Source: Rhodoplanes elegans (GTDB lineage: Bacteria > Pseudomonadota > Alphaproteobacteria > Rhizobiales > Xanthobacteraceae). Taken from it: DNA of 64,000 nucleotides. The stretch covers positions 154,318 to 218,317 of the forward strand of contig NZ_NHSK01000074.1 in assembly GCF_016653355.1 (NCBI RefSeq), written 5' to 3'. A model generated the notes under the pieces. That model did no database searches, was not told the origin of the DNA, and saw only the letters and a program-made list of their open reading frames with translations. Of this stretch, positions 21,385 through 30,783 are shown one piece after another (within the stretch, counting starts at the first letter, position 1; each line of letters opens with the position of its first letter). Position numbers and translations under genes: made by a program.

Positions 21385-22770
21385 ATGCCAACCCAGATCC
21401 TGATGCCGGCTCTCTCGCCCACGATGGAGAAGGGCAACCTCTCCAAATGGGTCAAGCAGGAGGGCGACAAGGTGAAGGCCGGCGACGTGATCGCCGAGAT
21501 CGAGACCGACAAGGCGACCATGGAGGTCGAGGCGATCGACGAGGGCACGCTCGGCAAGATCCTGGTGCCGGCCGGCACTGCCGACGTCGCCGTCAACACG
21601 CCGATCGCCGTGATCGTCGCCGACGGCGAGGATGCGAGCGCCGCCGCGACGCCGGCCGCCCAGAACAAGGCGTCACAGTCGGCCCCGCCCGCGGCGGCTC
21701 CCGCCGCGGCACCGACCCCGGCTGCTGCGCCAGTCCCGGCCGCGCCCGCCGTGCCGGAGCTCGCCGAAGAGACTCACGAAGGCGCCGAGCTCGTCACCAT
21801 GACGGTGCGCGAGGCGCTGCGTGACGCCATGGCCGAGGAGATGCGCCGCGACGGCGACATCTTCGTCATGGGCGAGGAGGTCGCCGAGTATCAGGGCGCC
21901 TACAAGGTCACCCAGGGCCTCCTTCAGGAGTTCGGCGCGCAGCGCGTCGTCGACACGCCGATCACCGAGCACGGCTTCGCCGGCCTCGGCGTCGGCGCAG
22001 CGCTCGCCGGCCTCAAGCCGATCGTCGAGTTCATGACCTTCAATTTCGCCATGCAGGCGATCGACCAGATCATCAATTCGGCCGCCAAGACGCTATACAT
22101 GTCGGGCGGTCAGATGGGCTGCTCGATCGTCTTTCGCGGGCCCAATGGGCCCGCCGCGCGCGTCGGCGCCCAGCACAGCCAGGACTACTCGTCCTGGTAC
22201 TCGCACATCCCAGGCCTCAAGGTGGTGGCGCCCTACACGGCGGCCGACGCCAAGGGCCTCTTGAAGGCCGCGATCCGCGATCCGAACCCGGTGATCTTCC
22301 TGGAGAACGAGATTCTCTACGGCCAATCGTTCCAGGTGCCGAAGGTCGACGACTGGCTGGTGCCGATCGGCAAGGCGCGGGTCGCCCGCACCGGCAAGGA
22401 CGTCACGCTGGTCGCCTGGTCGATCGGCATGACTTATGCGCTGAAGGCCGCCGAAAAGCTGGCGGAGCAGGGGATCGACGCCGAGGTGATCGATCTGCGT
22501 ACCATCCGCCCGATGGACACCGAGACGATCGTCGCGTCGGTGAAGAAGACCGGCCGCTGCGTCGTCGTCGAGGAGTGCTGGCCGCAGTCCGGCGTCGCCT
22601 CCGAGATCGCCACCCGCATCATGGAGCACGCCTTCGACTGGCTCGATGCGCCGGTGGCGCGCGTGTCCGGCAAGGACGTGCCGATGCCCTACGCCGCCAA
22701 TCTCGAGAAGCTGGCGCTGCCGTCGGTCGACGAGGTGGTCGAAGCGGCGCGCGCCGTCACGTATCGGTGA
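21385..22770 (+). CDS. pdhB: Pyruvate dehydrogenase E1 component, beta subunit with N-terminal lipoyl domain
   Basis: A 461-residue fusion. Residues 1-80 are a lipoyl domain ([15 protein letters not shown]; lipoylated Lys in [11 protein letters not shown]). An Ala/Pro linker spans about 90-130, then comes the E1 beta domain with [28 protein letters not shown] and EECWPQSG. The lipoyl domain is nearly the same as that of PdhC (23395-24807), suggesting domain duplication. Such E1 beta fusions are typical of Hyphomicrobiales. Starts 36 bases after pdhA. Confidence 0.97.
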   Translation: MPTQILMPALSPTMEKGNLSKWVKQEGDKVKAGDVIAEIETDKATMEVEAIDEGTLGKILVPAGTADVAVNTPIAVIVADGEDASAAATPAAQNKASQSAPPAAAPAAAPTPAAAPVPAAPAVPELAEETHEGAELVTMTVREALRDAMAEEMRRDGDIFVMGEEVAEYQGAYKVTQGLLQEFGAQRVVDTPITEHGFAGLGVGAALAGLKPIVEFMTFNFAMQAIDQIINSAAKTLYMSGGQMGCSIVFRGPNGPAARVGAQHSQDYSSWYSHIPGLKVVAPYTAADAKGLLKAAIRDPNPVIFLENEILYGQSFQVPKVDDWLVPIGKARVARTGKDVTLVAWSIGMTYALKAAEKLAEQGIDAEVIDLRTIRPMDTETIVASVKKTGRCVVVEECWPQSGVASEIATRIMEHAFDWLDAPVARVSGKDVPMPYAANLEKLALPSVDEVVEAARAVTYR

Positions 22771-22774
22771 CGCC

Positions 22775-23293
22775 ATGGCACGCTCCAAGACCGACGACCT
22801 CTACCACGCGCTGCCGATCGCCGAGGATGCGCTCGCCAATGGCGGCGTCGAGATCCTCCGGGCCGGGCTGATCGACGACGAGCTGTTCGTCACCGCCCGC
22901 CATGCCTTCGACGACCCCGCCACCTGGGGCGAGGTCCTGGCGGAGATCACCCGCAAGCTCGCGCAGATCTACTCGCTGGAGACCGACCTCACCGAGGCCG
23001 AGGCGCTGGCCGAGATCGAGGAGGCCTACGCGGCCGACCTCGGCGCCAAGGAGGTGGACGACACGCCGCCGCCCCGTCCGGCGACCTCGCGAAAGTCGCC
23101 GGCCCGCAAGGCGGCCGCTGCGCCTGCCGGAAAGCGGGCACCCGCGAAGCCCGCGACCGCCAAGAAGACTCCGACGAAGAAGCCGGCCGCCGGCAAGTCT
23201 GTCGCCGCCAAGGCGACCAAGATACCGGCCAAGACGACGGCGAACAGCAAGCCCGTCGCGAAGAAGCCGGCGCCGCGCGCCCGGCCGCGCTGA
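22775..23293 (+). CDS. DUF5076 protein with a Lys/Ala/Pro-rich histone H1-like tail
   Basis: The first 95 residues match DUF5076-type proteins of alphaproteobacteria (DDLYHALPIAEDALANGGVEILR, then WGEVLAEITRKLAQIY). Short proteins of this kind commonly sit between pdhB and pdhC in this order. Residues 100-172 are unusual: a basic low-complexity tail of AKKTP, KKPAAGK and PAKTT repeats resembling histone H1-like proteins. It starts 4 bases after the pdhB stop, so it is translationally linked to the complex. Function is unknown; the tail could bind nucleic acid or act as a flexible linker. Confidence 0.85.
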   Translation: MARSKTDDLYHALPIAEDALANGGVEILRAGLIDDELFVTARHAFDDPATWGEVLAEITRKLAQIYSLETDLTEAEALAEIEEAYAADLGAKEVDDTPPPRPATSRKSPARKAAAAPAGKRAPAKPATAKKTPTKKPAAGKSVAAKATKIPAKTTANSKPVAKKPAPRARPR

Positions 23294-23394
23294 CGCGCCG
23301 CGTTCCGCGGCCGGCACGTCCGGCCGCGCCCGATCCGAGACGGCGCCCCCCGTGACCGGCGCCGACCGTCGCGCCCAACTGGAAGACACTCCCG

Positions 23395-24807
23395 ATGCCC
23401 ATCAACATCCTGATGCCTGCGCTCTCGCCCACGATGGAGAAGGGCAACCTCGCCAAGTGGCTCAAGAAGGAGGGCGACAAGGTGCGCTCCGGCGACGTGA
23501 TCGCCGAGATCGAGACCGACAAGGCGACGATGGAGTATGAGGCGGTCGACGAGGGCACGATCGCCAAGATCCTGGTGCCGGCCGGCACCGCCGACGTCGC
23601 CGTCAATGCGCCGATCGCCGTGCTGGCGGTCGAAGGCGAGGTGGTCACCCAGGTCGCTGCGGCCGGGGCGAAGGCCGGTGCGAAGCCCGAAGCGCCGAAG
23701 GCCGATGCCAATCCGGCCGCGAGCGCCGCCCAAGGAAGCGCCGCGCAGGGGCAGGGGGCTCCGCCGCCCGCCTCCGCGCAGGCCTCCGCCGGGGCGGCCG
23801 GCACGGTGCCGCGCGCCGGCCTGCACGACACGGCGTCCGGACCGGCCGCGCATCAGGCGAACGGCGGCACCCGCCAGTTCGCCTCGCCGCTCGCCCGCCG
23901 GCTCGCCAAGGAGGCCGGCATCGATCTCGGCCGCGTCGAGGGCTCGGGCCCGCACGGCCGCGTCGTCGCCCGCGACATCGAGGCGGCGCGTGGCGGCAAG
24001 GGCCTGAAGCCCGCGGCTGCGGCGACGCCCGGCGCGCCGGCGGCCGCCCCGATGCCGGCGCTCGCGCCCTCCGACGAGGCGATCAAGGCGCTCTATCCCG
24101 AGGGCTCCTACGACTTCGTTCCGCACGACCAGATGCGCCGCATCATCGCGCAGCGCCTGCAGGTCGCGAAGCAGACGATCCCGCATTTCTATCTCACCGT
24201 CACCTGCACGATCGACGGCCTGCTGGCGGCCCGCGAGGCCGTCAACGCCTCCGCGCCGAAGGACAAGGACGGCAAGCCGGCCTGGAAGCTCTCGGTCAAC
24301 GACTTCGTCATCAAGGCGCTGGCGATGGGCCTGAAGACGGTGCCGGACGCCAACGTCACCTGGACGGAGGCGGGGCTGCTCAAGCACAAGTCCGCCAACG
24401 TCGCCGTGGCGGTCGCGATCCCGGGCGGCCTGATCACGCCGGTGATCCGCAGCGCCGACACGAAGTCGTTGTCGGTCATCTCGGCCGAGATGAAGGATTT
24501 TGCGACACGCGCCCGGTCGCGCCGGCTGAAGCCGGAGGAGTATCAGGGCGGCGCGACGGCGGTGTCGAATCTCGGCATGTACGGCATCGAAGAATTCGCC
24601 GCCGTGATCAACCCGCCGCACGCGACGATCCTGGCGGTCGGCGCCGGCGCCCAGGTGCCGGTCGTGAAGGACGGCGCGATCACGGTCGCCACCCAGATGA
24701 AGATCACGCTCTCCACCGACCACCGCGCCGTCGACGGCGCGCTCGGCGCCGAGTTTTTGGGGGCGATCAAGCGCTTCATCGAGAACCCGGTGATGATGGT
24801 GGTTTGA
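23395..24807 (+). CDS. pdhC: Pyruvate dehydrogenase E2, dihydrolipoamide acetyltransferase
   Basis: Core subunit that transfers acetyl groups to CoA. The 470 residues contain one lipoyl domain (Lys in [11 protein letters not shown]), an Ala/Pro linker, a peripheral-subunit-binding domain (ASPLARRLAKEAGIDL, then GSGPHGRVVARDIEAA, about residues 162-198), and the catalytic domain ending in STDHRAVDGALGAEFL with the active His and Asp, and IENPVMMVV. The leading GGAAG is the ribosome binding site. Confidence 0.98.
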   Translation: MPINILMPALSPTMEKGNLAKWLKKEGDKVRSGDVIAEIETDKATMEYEAVDEGTIAKILVPAGTADVAVNAPIAVLAVEGEVVTQVAAAGAKAGAKPEAPKADANPAASAAQGSAAQGQGAPPPASAQASAGAAGTVPRAGLHDTASGPAAHQANGGTRQFASPLARRLAKEAGIDLGRVEGSGPHGRVVARDIEAARGGKGLKPAAAATPGAPAAAPMPALAPSDEAIKALYPEGSYDFVPHDQMRRIIAQRLQVAKQTIPHFYLTVTCTIDGLLAAREAVNASAPKDKDGKPAWKLSVNDFVIKALAMGLKTVPDANVTWTEAGLLKHKSANVAVAVAIPGGLITPVIRSADTKSLSVISAEMKDFATRARSRRLKPEEYQGGATAVSNLGMYGIEEFAAVINPPHATILAVGAGAQVPVVKDGAITVATQMKITLSTDHRAVDGALGAEFLGAIKRFIENPVMMVV

Positions 24808-24853
24808 GCACGCGGCGCGACCACGCGGAGACGCGGAGCCGGGAAGGGGTCCG

Positions 24854-25351
24854 ATGAGCGACGGCGGCGGCACCGCGAAGAACGTGGTGGTGACCTTCTT
24901 CCCGATGGCCATCGCTGTGCTGTCGCTCGTCACGTCGATCTACAACGGCTGGCTCAACAACAAGTTCGTCGGCATCATCCAGGGGAATGTCGGCCGCGTC
25001 GAGTACATGCGGACCTGCAAGGAGATCATCGACGCCTACTTCCTCGTGAAGGTGCGGGTGGGGTTGCTGGCCGACGCCGCGCGTGGCGCACCGGCCGGAG
25101 CGGAGCTCGGGCGCGAGCGGGCCGAGGCGGAGGTTGCGGTGGCGAAGTTCGCGGCGCTCGGCACCTATCTCGCCAATCTGCGCGACGAGGCGATCCGGGC
25201 CCGCTACACCGAGCTGTCGCGCCGGCTCGAGGCGCTCGTCCGCGAGCGCGGCGGGTCGGGCGACGCAGCGACCCGCTTCCAGGCCGCCGACACGATCTTC
25301 GCCGAGCTGAACGCCGACTGCGTCAGGAGCGCCAAGGACATGCCGCTGTGA
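24854..25351 (+). CDS. Membrane-anchored hypothetical protein in the pdh cluster
   Basis: A 165-residue protein with one N-terminal hydrophobic segment (VVVTFFPMAIAVLSLVTSIY, about residues 11-30) and a long helical, partly coiled-coil remainder rich in Ala, Glu and Arg. GGAAGGGG precedes the ATG. It lies 46 bases after pdhC on the same strand. No family was recognised. Confidence 0.65.
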   Translation: MSDGGGTAKNVVVTFFPMAIAVLSLVTSIYNGWLNNKFVGIIQGNVGRVEYMRTCKEIIDAYFLVKVRVGLLADAARGAPAGAELGRERAEAEVAVAKFAALGTYLANLRDEAIRARYTELSRRLEALVRERGGSGDAATRFQAADTIFAELNADCVRSAKDMPL

Positions 25352-25433
25352 GCGAGACGAAGGCACCGGCGGGACGCTTGCACCGGCACGCGGCGATGCC
25401 CATGTCGCACCGTGTGCGGACCAGGAGACCGGC

Positions 25434-25691
25434 ATGACCGAGCCGAGCGACGCCATCATCCCGATCCTGCAACGAATCCAGGCGGGTATCGCCGAGACGA
25501 AGCGGGACATCGGCCGACGCATCGAGACGGTCGGCGAGACCCTGGCACATCACGGCGAGAAGCTCGAGACGATCGAGGGATATCTGACCTACGGCCTCGG
25601 TCTCACGGCCCGAAATCTTTCCGACATCGAAACCCTCAAGGCCGACATCGAAGAGATCAAGCGCCGCGTCGCGGCCTTGGAACGGCGCTGA
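25434..25691 (+). CDS. Small coiled-coil protein in the pdh cluster
   Basis: An 85-residue soluble protein that is almost entirely helical with heptad spacing (IQAGIAETKRDIGRRIETVGE and IETLKADIEEIKRRVAALE). AGGAG precedes the ATG by a short gap. It lies between the preceding hypothetical gene and lpdA. No family was recognised; it may oligomerise. Confidence 0.6.
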   Translation: MTEPSDAIIPILQRIQAGIAETKRDIGRRIETVGETLAHHGEKLETIEGYLTYGLGLTARNLSDIETLKADIEEIKRRVAALERR

Positions 25692-25770
25692 AAATTATCC
25701 CCCCGAAGCGCCCGCCGCTCCCGGCGGGCCGCCTCTCCGCCCGGAGAGGATCAGCCGACCAGAGAAGCGA

Positions 25771-27192
25771 ATGTCCGACACCTCCTTCGACGTCATCATC
25801 ATCGGCTCCGGCCCCGGCGGCTACGTCACGGCGATCCGCGCCGCGCAGCTCGGCTTCAAGACCGCGATCGTCGAGAAGTCGCACCTCGGCGGCATCTGTC
25901 TCAACTGGGGCTGCATCCCGACCAAGGCGCTGCTGCGCTCGGCCGAGATCTATCACTACATGCAACACCCCGAGGTCTACGGGCTGAAGGCCGAGAACGT
26001 GTCGTTCGATCCGGCCGCCGTGGTGAAGCGCTCGCGCGGCGTCTCGAAGCGGCTCAACGACGGCGTCGGCTTCCTGATGAAGAAGAACAAGGTCTCGGTG
26101 ATCTGGGGCGCCGCCACGGTCGACGCGCCCGGCAAGATCTCGGTGGCGGCGTCGAAGACCGAGGCGCCGAAGGGCGCGCTCGGCCCGGGCAGCTATCAGG
26201 CCAAGCACATCATCGTGGCGACCGGCGCGCGGCCGCGCGTGCTGCCGGGGCTCGAGCCCGACGGCAAGCTCGTGTGGACCTATTTCGAGGCCATGGTTCC
26301 GGAGAAGATGCCGAAGTCGCTCCTCGTCGTCGGCTCCGGAGCCATCGGCATCGAGTTCGCCTCGTTCTACCGGACCATGGGCGCCGACGTGACGGTCGTC
26401 GAGGTGCTGCCGCAGATCCTGCCCGTCGAGGACGCCGAGATCGCGGCGTTCGCGCGGAAGCAGTTCGAGAAGCAGGGCTTCAAGATCCTCACCGGCGCCA
26501 AGGTGACGAAGCTCGACAAGAAGGCGGACAGCGTCACGGCGACGATCGACGACGGCAAGGGCGGCACCCAGACGCTCACGGTCGACCGCGTGATCTCGGC
26601 CGTCGGCGTCGTCGGCAACATCGAGAACCTCGGATTGGAAAAGCTCGGCGTGAAGACCGACCGCGGCACGATCGTCACCGACGGGCTCGGCAAGACCAAC
26701 GTGCCGGGCCTCTACGCGATCGGCGACGTCGCCGGCCCGCCGATGCTGGCTCACAAGGCCGAGCACGAGGGCGTCATCTGCATCGAGGCGATCAAGGGCC
26801 TGCACCCGCATCCGCTCGACAAGTCGAAGATCCCGGGCTGCACCTACTGCTCACCGCAGATCGCCTCGGTCGGCCTAACGGAAGCCAAGGCGAAAGAGCA
26901 GGGGCTCGACATCCGGGTCGGCCGCTTCCCGTTCGCCGGCAACGGCAAGGCGATCGCGCTCGGCGAGGATCAGGGTCTCGTCAAGGTGATCTTCGACAAG
27001 AAGACCGGCCAGCTTCTCGGCGCCCACATGGTCGGCGCCGAGGTGACCGAGCTGATCCAGGGCTATGTCGTCGCGATGAATCTCGAGACGACCGAGGAAG
27101 AGCTGATGCACACGGTCTTCCCGCATCCGACCCTGTCTGAGATGATGAAGGAGGCCGTGCTCGACGCCTACGGCCGCGTGCTCAACGCCTGA
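25771..27192 (+). CDS. lpdA: Dihydrolipoyl dehydrogenase (E3)
   Basis: Reoxidises dihydrolipoamide of the pyruvate dehydrogenase complex with FAD and NAD. The 473 residues show GSGPGGYVTAIRAAQLG, the redox disulphide in GGICLNWGCIPTKALL, the NAD fold VVGSGAIGIEFASFY, YAIGDVAGPPMLAHKAEHEG, and the C-terminal FPHPTLSEMMKEAVLDAYGR with the catalytic His-Glu pair. It closes the pdh gene series. Confidence 0.98.
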   Translation: MSDTSFDVIIIGSGPGGYVTAIRAAQLGFKTAIVEKSHLGGICLNWGCIPTKALLRSAEIYHYMQHPEVYGLKAENVSFDPAAVVKRSRGVSKRLNDGVGFLMKKNKVSVIWGAATVDAPGKISVAASKTEAPKGALGPGSYQAKHIIVATGARPRVLPGLEPDGKLVWTYFEAMVPEKMPKSLLVVGSGAIGIEFASFYRTMGADVTVVEVLPQILPVEDAEIAAFARKQFEKQGFKILTGAKVTKLDKKADSVTATIDDGKGGTQTLTVDRVISAVGVVGNIENLGLEKLGVKTDRGTIVTDGLGKTNVPGLYAIGDVAGPPMLAHKAEHEGVICIEAIKGLHPHPLDKSKIPGCTYCSPQIASVGLTEAKAKEQGLDIRVGRFPFAGNGKAIALGEDQGLVKVIFDKKTGQLLGAHMVGAEVTELIQGYVVAMNLETTEEELMHTVFPHPTLSEMMKEAVLDAYGRVLNA

Positions 27193-27202
27193 TCTCCGGG
27201 AC

Positions 27203-27223
27203 CCCGGCGCGCCCTGCGCCGGG
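27203..27223 (+). terminator. Possible hairpin terminator after lpdA
   Basis: CCCGGCGC and GCGCCGGG form a perfect 8-bp stem with a 5-base loop, 10 bases after the lpdA stop. There is no T run, so intrinsic termination is uncertain. Confidence 0.45.
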
Positions 27224-27288
27224 CTCCCTTCGGGCGCGACGACGGCCTGCGAGCCGAACACCAATGCCGAGGCAAGGGAGCCTGACCG

Positions 27289-27504
27289 ATGACGGATCAC
27301 ACCTACAAGCTGGTCGAGCTGGTCGGCTCGTCGCCGAACAGCATCGACGACGCCATCCGCAACGCCATCACGCGCGCCGGCAAGACGGTGCGCAACATGC
27401 GCTGGTTCGAGGTGGTCGGCACCCGCGGCCACATCGAGGACGGCAAGGTGGCGCACTTTCAGGTGACCCTGAAGGTCGGCTTCACGCTGGACGACGCCGG
27501 CTGA
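27289..27504 (+). CDS. Dodecin, flavin-binding protein
   Basis: A 71-residue protein of the dodecin family, which forms hollow dodecamers storing riboflavin or FMN/FAD. It has the typical [18 protein letters not shown] start, the flavin-stacking Trp in [14 protein letters not shown], and the end [19 protein letters not shown] precedes the ATG. Its 3' end overlaps the convergent CinA-type gene by 23 bases. Proximity to lpdA, a flavoenzyme, may be coincidental. Confidence 0.95.
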   Translation: MTDHTYKLVELVGSSPNSIDDAIRNAITRAGKTVRNMRWFEVVGTRGHIEDGKVAHFQVTLKVGFTLDDAG

Positions 27505-28063
27505 CGGGGGCGTCCGCGGCCGTAGCCGTTGCCGTCTCGGGTCCGCAGGCCTCGTCGAGGACCGCCTGGACGAGATCGAGCGCCGCGACGACGGTGCGGT
27601 AGCGGATCTCGCCGCGGCCGATCTCGCCGAACCGGCAGACCCGGTGGCGGGCCGGCATGCCGCGCCGGCCGGCGGCGACATGGACGAGGCCGACCGGATT
27701 GCCGTCCTCGTCGCAGGCCGGCCCGGCGACGCCCGTGACGGCGACCGCCAGGTCGGCGCAGGAACGCTCCAGCGCGCCCGCCACCATGGCCCGGGCGACG
27801 TCCTCGCAGACCGCCGTGCTGTGTTCCAGGAGTGCCTCGGGCACGCCGAGCGCCACGGTCTTCTGGACCTTGGTGTAGACCGCGAAGCCGCCGTGGAGCT
27901 GCGAGCCGGCGCCGGGCGCCTCCGACAGCACGGCCGCCAGAAGGCCGCCGGTGCAGGATTCCGCCGTGACCAGGGTCAGGCCGCGCTCGCGCGCCCGGTC
28001 GATCACGATCGCCGCACGGCGGACCAGCGGGGCGTCGATGGCGGTGAACTCGAGCTCGCTCAT
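27482..28063 (-). CDS. CinA C-terminal domain protein (nicotinamide-nucleotide amidase-like), copy 1
   Basis: A 193-residue stand-alone CinA C-terminal (PncC-type) domain, a family that deamidates NMN. Motifs: [55 protein letters not shown]. In most members the second loop reads GPGGG; here it is GPACDEDG, so catalysis is less certain than for copy 2 at 43627-44190. The ATG at 28063 gives a normal N-terminus. It overlaps the dodecin gene tail to tail. Confidence 0.88.
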   Translation of the reverse strand: MSELEFTAIDAPLVRRAAIVIDRARERGLTLVTAESCTGGLLAAVLSEAPGAGSQLHGGFAVYTKVQKTVALGVPEALLEHSTAVCEDVARAMVAGALERSCADLAVAVTGVAGPACDEDGNPVGLVHVAAGRRGMPARHRVCRFGEIGRGEIRYRTVVAALDLVQAVLDEACGPETATATAADAPVSRRRPA

Positions 28064-28454
28064 GCGGTGGGACTGGCGTGCGAGGCGTCTGGCGGGCCGG
28101 ATGCGGCACCGACGGCGGATCCTGGGAAGAGGCGGACGATCCGAGGCTTGAACGCGCCCGCCGGCGCCATCGTTCCCAACGGATCGATCCGAGCGGCGAC
28201 GCGCCGGACGCGGCTGCAGTGCCAGCCTCGACGCAGCATCCTGTGCCAAGCGGCTGAATTTCTGCACAATTCCGGGCCCGTGGTGTCGGCCCGTTTATAT
28301 TCCATAATATGTCTTATGCGAATTACAGACATGGCCGGAGACATGTCCCCACCGGTCCGGCCGGCTGCTCGCATCGCTCTCGATCGCTGACCGGACCGGC
28401 GTGCCGCGGGGTCGTCTCGGCGCGCGCCGCCGTCTATGGTGCGGCCCGCACGTC
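28064..28454. other. Divergent intergenic region, no gene seen
   Basis: About 390 bases between the divergent CinA-type and MaoC genes. No convincing coding frame. A locally A+T-rich patch near 28295-28325 contains CATAA-N6-TTATG (28303-28318), a short inverted repeat that could belong to a promoter or operator for either gene. Confidence 0.5.
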
Positions 28455-28955
28455 ATGTCGAACGAGTCTGGAATGACCCAGTCGGACTTTGCGGTTCCGG
28501 TCGCGGACCGCCACTTCGAGGACTACGTCCCCGGGCGGACCTACGAGTACGGGTCCGTCACGGTGACCGAGGCCGAGATCGTCGAATTCGCCCGGCGCTT
28601 CGATCCGCAGACCATGCACACCGAGCCCGAGGCCGCCGCCCGTGGCGCCTTCGGTGGCCTGATCGCCTCGGGCTGGCACACGGCCGCCATGACCATGCGG
28701 ATGCTCGCGGACGGCTGGCTGACCGCCACCCAGAGCCTCGCCAGCCCCGGGGTCGACGAGCTGCGCTGGATCAAGCCGGTCCGGCCCGGCGACACGCTGC
28801 GCATCCGGGTCACCACGGTGTCGGCCGAGCGGTCGCGCTCCAAGCCGGACCGCGGGCTGGTCCGTTCCTTCGTCGAGGTCCTGAACCAGCGCGACGAGGT
28901 GGTGATGAGCATGATCGGCATGGTCCTGATCCGTTGCCGGACGCTTCCACCGTGA
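28455..28955 (+). CDS. MaoC-like hot-dog fold dehydratase
   Basis: A 166-residue protein of the R-specific enoyl-CoA hydratase/MaoC fold. It has DYVPGRTYEYGSVTVTEAEI, FARRFDPQTMHTEPEAA (with the hydratase-type Asp and His positions), GLIASGWHTAAMTMRML, and DELRWIKPVRPGDTLRI. These features are typical of bacterial MaoC proteins annotated as acyl dehydratases; the substrate is unknown. A second ATG six codons on (28473) is an equally plausible start. mazG follows 10 bases later, probably in the same transcript. Confidence 0.88.
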   Translation: MSNESGMTQSDFAVPVADRHFEDYVPGRTYEYGSVTVTEAEIVEFARRFDPQTMHTEPEAAARGAFGGLIASGWHTAAMTMRMLADGWLTATQSLASPGVDELRWIKPVRPGDTLRIRVTTVSAERSRSKPDRGLVRSFVEVLNQRDEVVMSMIGMVLIRCRTLPP

Positions 28956-28965
28956 GGACCGCGCC

Positions 28966-29805
28966 ATGACGGAGCCCGAGAAGTCGCCGACGATGACGCC
29001 CTCGCGCGGCATCGCGCGGCTCCTGGAGATCATGGCGGCGCTGCGCACGCCGGGCTCCGGCTGCGCCTGGGACCTCGCCCAGGACTTTTCCTCGATCGCG
29101 CCCTACACGATCGAGGAAGCCTACGAGGTCGCCGACGCGATCGCCCGGATGAACCTCGCAGACCTCGAGGACGAGCTCGGCGATCTCCTGCTCCAGGTCG
29201 TCTTTCACGCCCGCATGGCCGAGGAGCAAGGTGCCTTCGACTTCGGCGGCGTGGTCGAGGCGATCACGAGGAAGATGCTGCGCCGGCATCCGCACGTGTT
29301 CGGCGACGCCACGGGCGAGACGCCAGAGGTGGTCGCGGGCCTGTGGGAGCGCATCAAGGCCGAGGAGAAGGCCGAGCGCGCGGCACGTGGCGGTGGACGC
29401 GACGAGCAGCGCGCGTTGGCAGGGGTTCCGACCGCCCTGCCCGCCCTCACCCGCGCCCTCAAGCTGCAGCAGAAGGCCGGCCGCGTCGGCTTCGACTGGA
29501 ACGATCCGCGGGCCGTGATCGCGAAGATCCGCGAGGAGACCGACGAGATCGAGGCGGCGCTCGACGCCGCCGATCGTGATCACGCCGGCGCCGAGGTCGG
29601 CGATCTCTTGTTCGCCGTCGTCAACCTGGCGCGCCATCTCGATGCCGATCCGGAGCGGGTTCTGCGCGAGACCAATCAGAAGTTCGAGCGCCGCTTCGGC
29701 TTCATCGAGCGCGCGCTTCTCGCGCGCGGAAGGACGCCGGCGGAGTCGACGCTCGACGAGATGGACGCGCTGTGGACCGCCGCGAAGGCGGAGGAACGGC
29801 GCTAG
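28966..29805 (+). CDS. mazG: Nucleoside triphosphate pyrophosphohydrolase
   Basis: Hydrolyses nucleoside triphosphates to monophosphates and pyrophosphate, a house-cleaning role. The 279 residues contain two MazG domains: the first with CAWDLAQDFSSIAPYTIEEA (EExxE metal site) and LEDELGDLLLQVVFHA (ExxD), the second with EETDEIEAALDAA and AEVGDLLFAVVNLARHL. A roughly 25-residue Arg/Ala-rich insertion lies between them. Starts 10 bases after the MaoC gene. Confidence 0.96.
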   Translation: MTEPEKSPTMTPSRGIARLLEIMAALRTPGSGCAWDLAQDFSSIAPYTIEEAYEVADAIARMNLADLEDELGDLLLQVVFHARMAEEQGAFDFGGVVEAITRKMLRRHPHVFGDATGETPEVVAGLWERIKAEEKAERAARGGGRDEQRALAGVPTALPALTRALKLQQKAGRVGFDWNDPRAVIAKIREETDEIEAALDAADRDHAGAEVGDLLFAVVNLARHLDADPERVLRETNQKFERRFGFIERALLARGRTPAESTLDEMDALWTAAKAEERR

Positions 29806-29974
29806 GCCGACGCCGCCGGCCGATGCGCGTGTTCGTGCGGATCGGCATTGGTTCAGGAGCGACGCACTCTCGGTGTGCGATTCCTCTCGCGGCCCGCCAC
29901 GCCGCGGTTCATAGTCGAAAGAGTCACGAACGCCATCGCGCCGGGCCGACAAGCGCGGGATCCGAGAGCACGAC

Positions 29975-30277
29975 ATGACCGACGATCCGATCGAGCTCGA
30001 TCAGCACCGCGGGATGGCCGCCCAGAAGGCGACCGAGCTGCGGCGTCTGCGCGTCGATGTCGAAGCGAACGCCAAGGCGTTGATGGAGAGGCAGACGGAA
30101 CTCGAGACGCACCTTCTCGCGGCGCCGGCCCAGACCTGGCCCGAGGCGGCCGAGAAGGCTCATTATCTGCTGACATTGTTCGCCGCGAGCCCGGCCGCCC
30201 AGGACCCGCGACGTCAGCGGCTGATCTCGGATGTTCTCGAGGATTTCCGCCGCCTGTCGAACGAGACCGGCGGCTGA
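29975..30277 (+). CDS. Hypothetical helical protein
   Basis: A 100-residue soluble protein, mostly helical (ATELRRLRVDVEANAKALME) and charged, with no membrane segment or recognised domain. It overlaps no other gene and has codon use like its neighbours. The 169 bases between mazG and its start show nothing notable. Confidence 0.55.
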   Translation: MTDDPIELDQHRGMAAQKATELRRLRVDVEANAKALMERQTELETHLLAAPAQTWPEAAEKAHYLLTLFAASPAAQDPRRQRLISDVLEDFRRLSNETGG

Positions 30278-30319
30278 CGACGATCCGTATCGTCGAACTC
30301 CGCTACGACCTCCGGGGCG

Positions 30320-30634
30320 TCAGGCCGGACGTGGGAGCGTCGTGCCGCCGCCGGCGAGACCACCCGAGGGACCGCCGGCGCGCAGCCCTGCCCCGCGCTT
30401 CGCCGCGACGACCTTCTTCTTGGGGGCCGCGATCTCGCCCTCGCGCACGGCCTTCTTGCGCGCGAGCTTGCGGGCGCGACGCACCGCGTCGGACTTCTCA
30501 CGCGCCAGCTTCTCCGACGGCTTCTCGTAGAAGCGCCGGCGCTTCATCTCCCGAAAAATCCCGTCTCGCTGCATCTTCTTCTTGAGGACGCGGAGCGCCT
30601 GATCGACGTTGTTGTCACGAACGAGGACTTGCAC
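30320..30634 (-). CDS. rpsU: 30S ribosomal protein bS21
   Basis: Small-subunit ribosomal protein. Begins [20 protein letters not shown] and continues [21 protein letters not shown], the bS21 pattern. The GTG at 30634 is chosen because GAAGGAGATG precedes it; an upstream frame lacks homology. At 104 residues it is longer than the usual 65-80. The extra C-terminus ([17 protein letters not shown] and beyond) is basic, Gly-rich and low-complexity. Located downstream of the cold-shock gene on the same strand. Confidence 0.95.
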   Translation of the reverse strand: MQVLVRDNNVDQALRVLKKKMQRDGIFREMKRRRFYEKPSEKLAREKSDAVRRARKLARKKAVREGEIAAPKKKVVAAKRGAGLRAGGPSGGLAGGGTTLPRPA

Positions 30635-30689
30635 GGGACCATCTCCTTCCGGCGCGTCGGACCGTCGGTCCGGTCGCGTCGTGAAAAGC

Positions 30690-30721
30690 GAACCCCGCGC
30701 TCGTGGCCGAACGCGGGGTTC
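30690..30721 (-). terminator. Hairpin terminator after the cold-shock gene
   Basis: Read on the minus strand, GAACCCCGCG and CGCGGGGTTC form a perfect 10-bp stem with a 12-base loop, followed within two bases by TTTT. It lies about 60 bases after the cold-shock stop and before rpsU, and is the clearest intrinsic terminator in the window. Confidence 0.85.
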
Positions 30722-30783
30722 TGCTCGGTTCATTCGGGCGGCAGGTCCGGCTTGGACGCTGGCCCGAGCTTGTTGCGCGTCGT

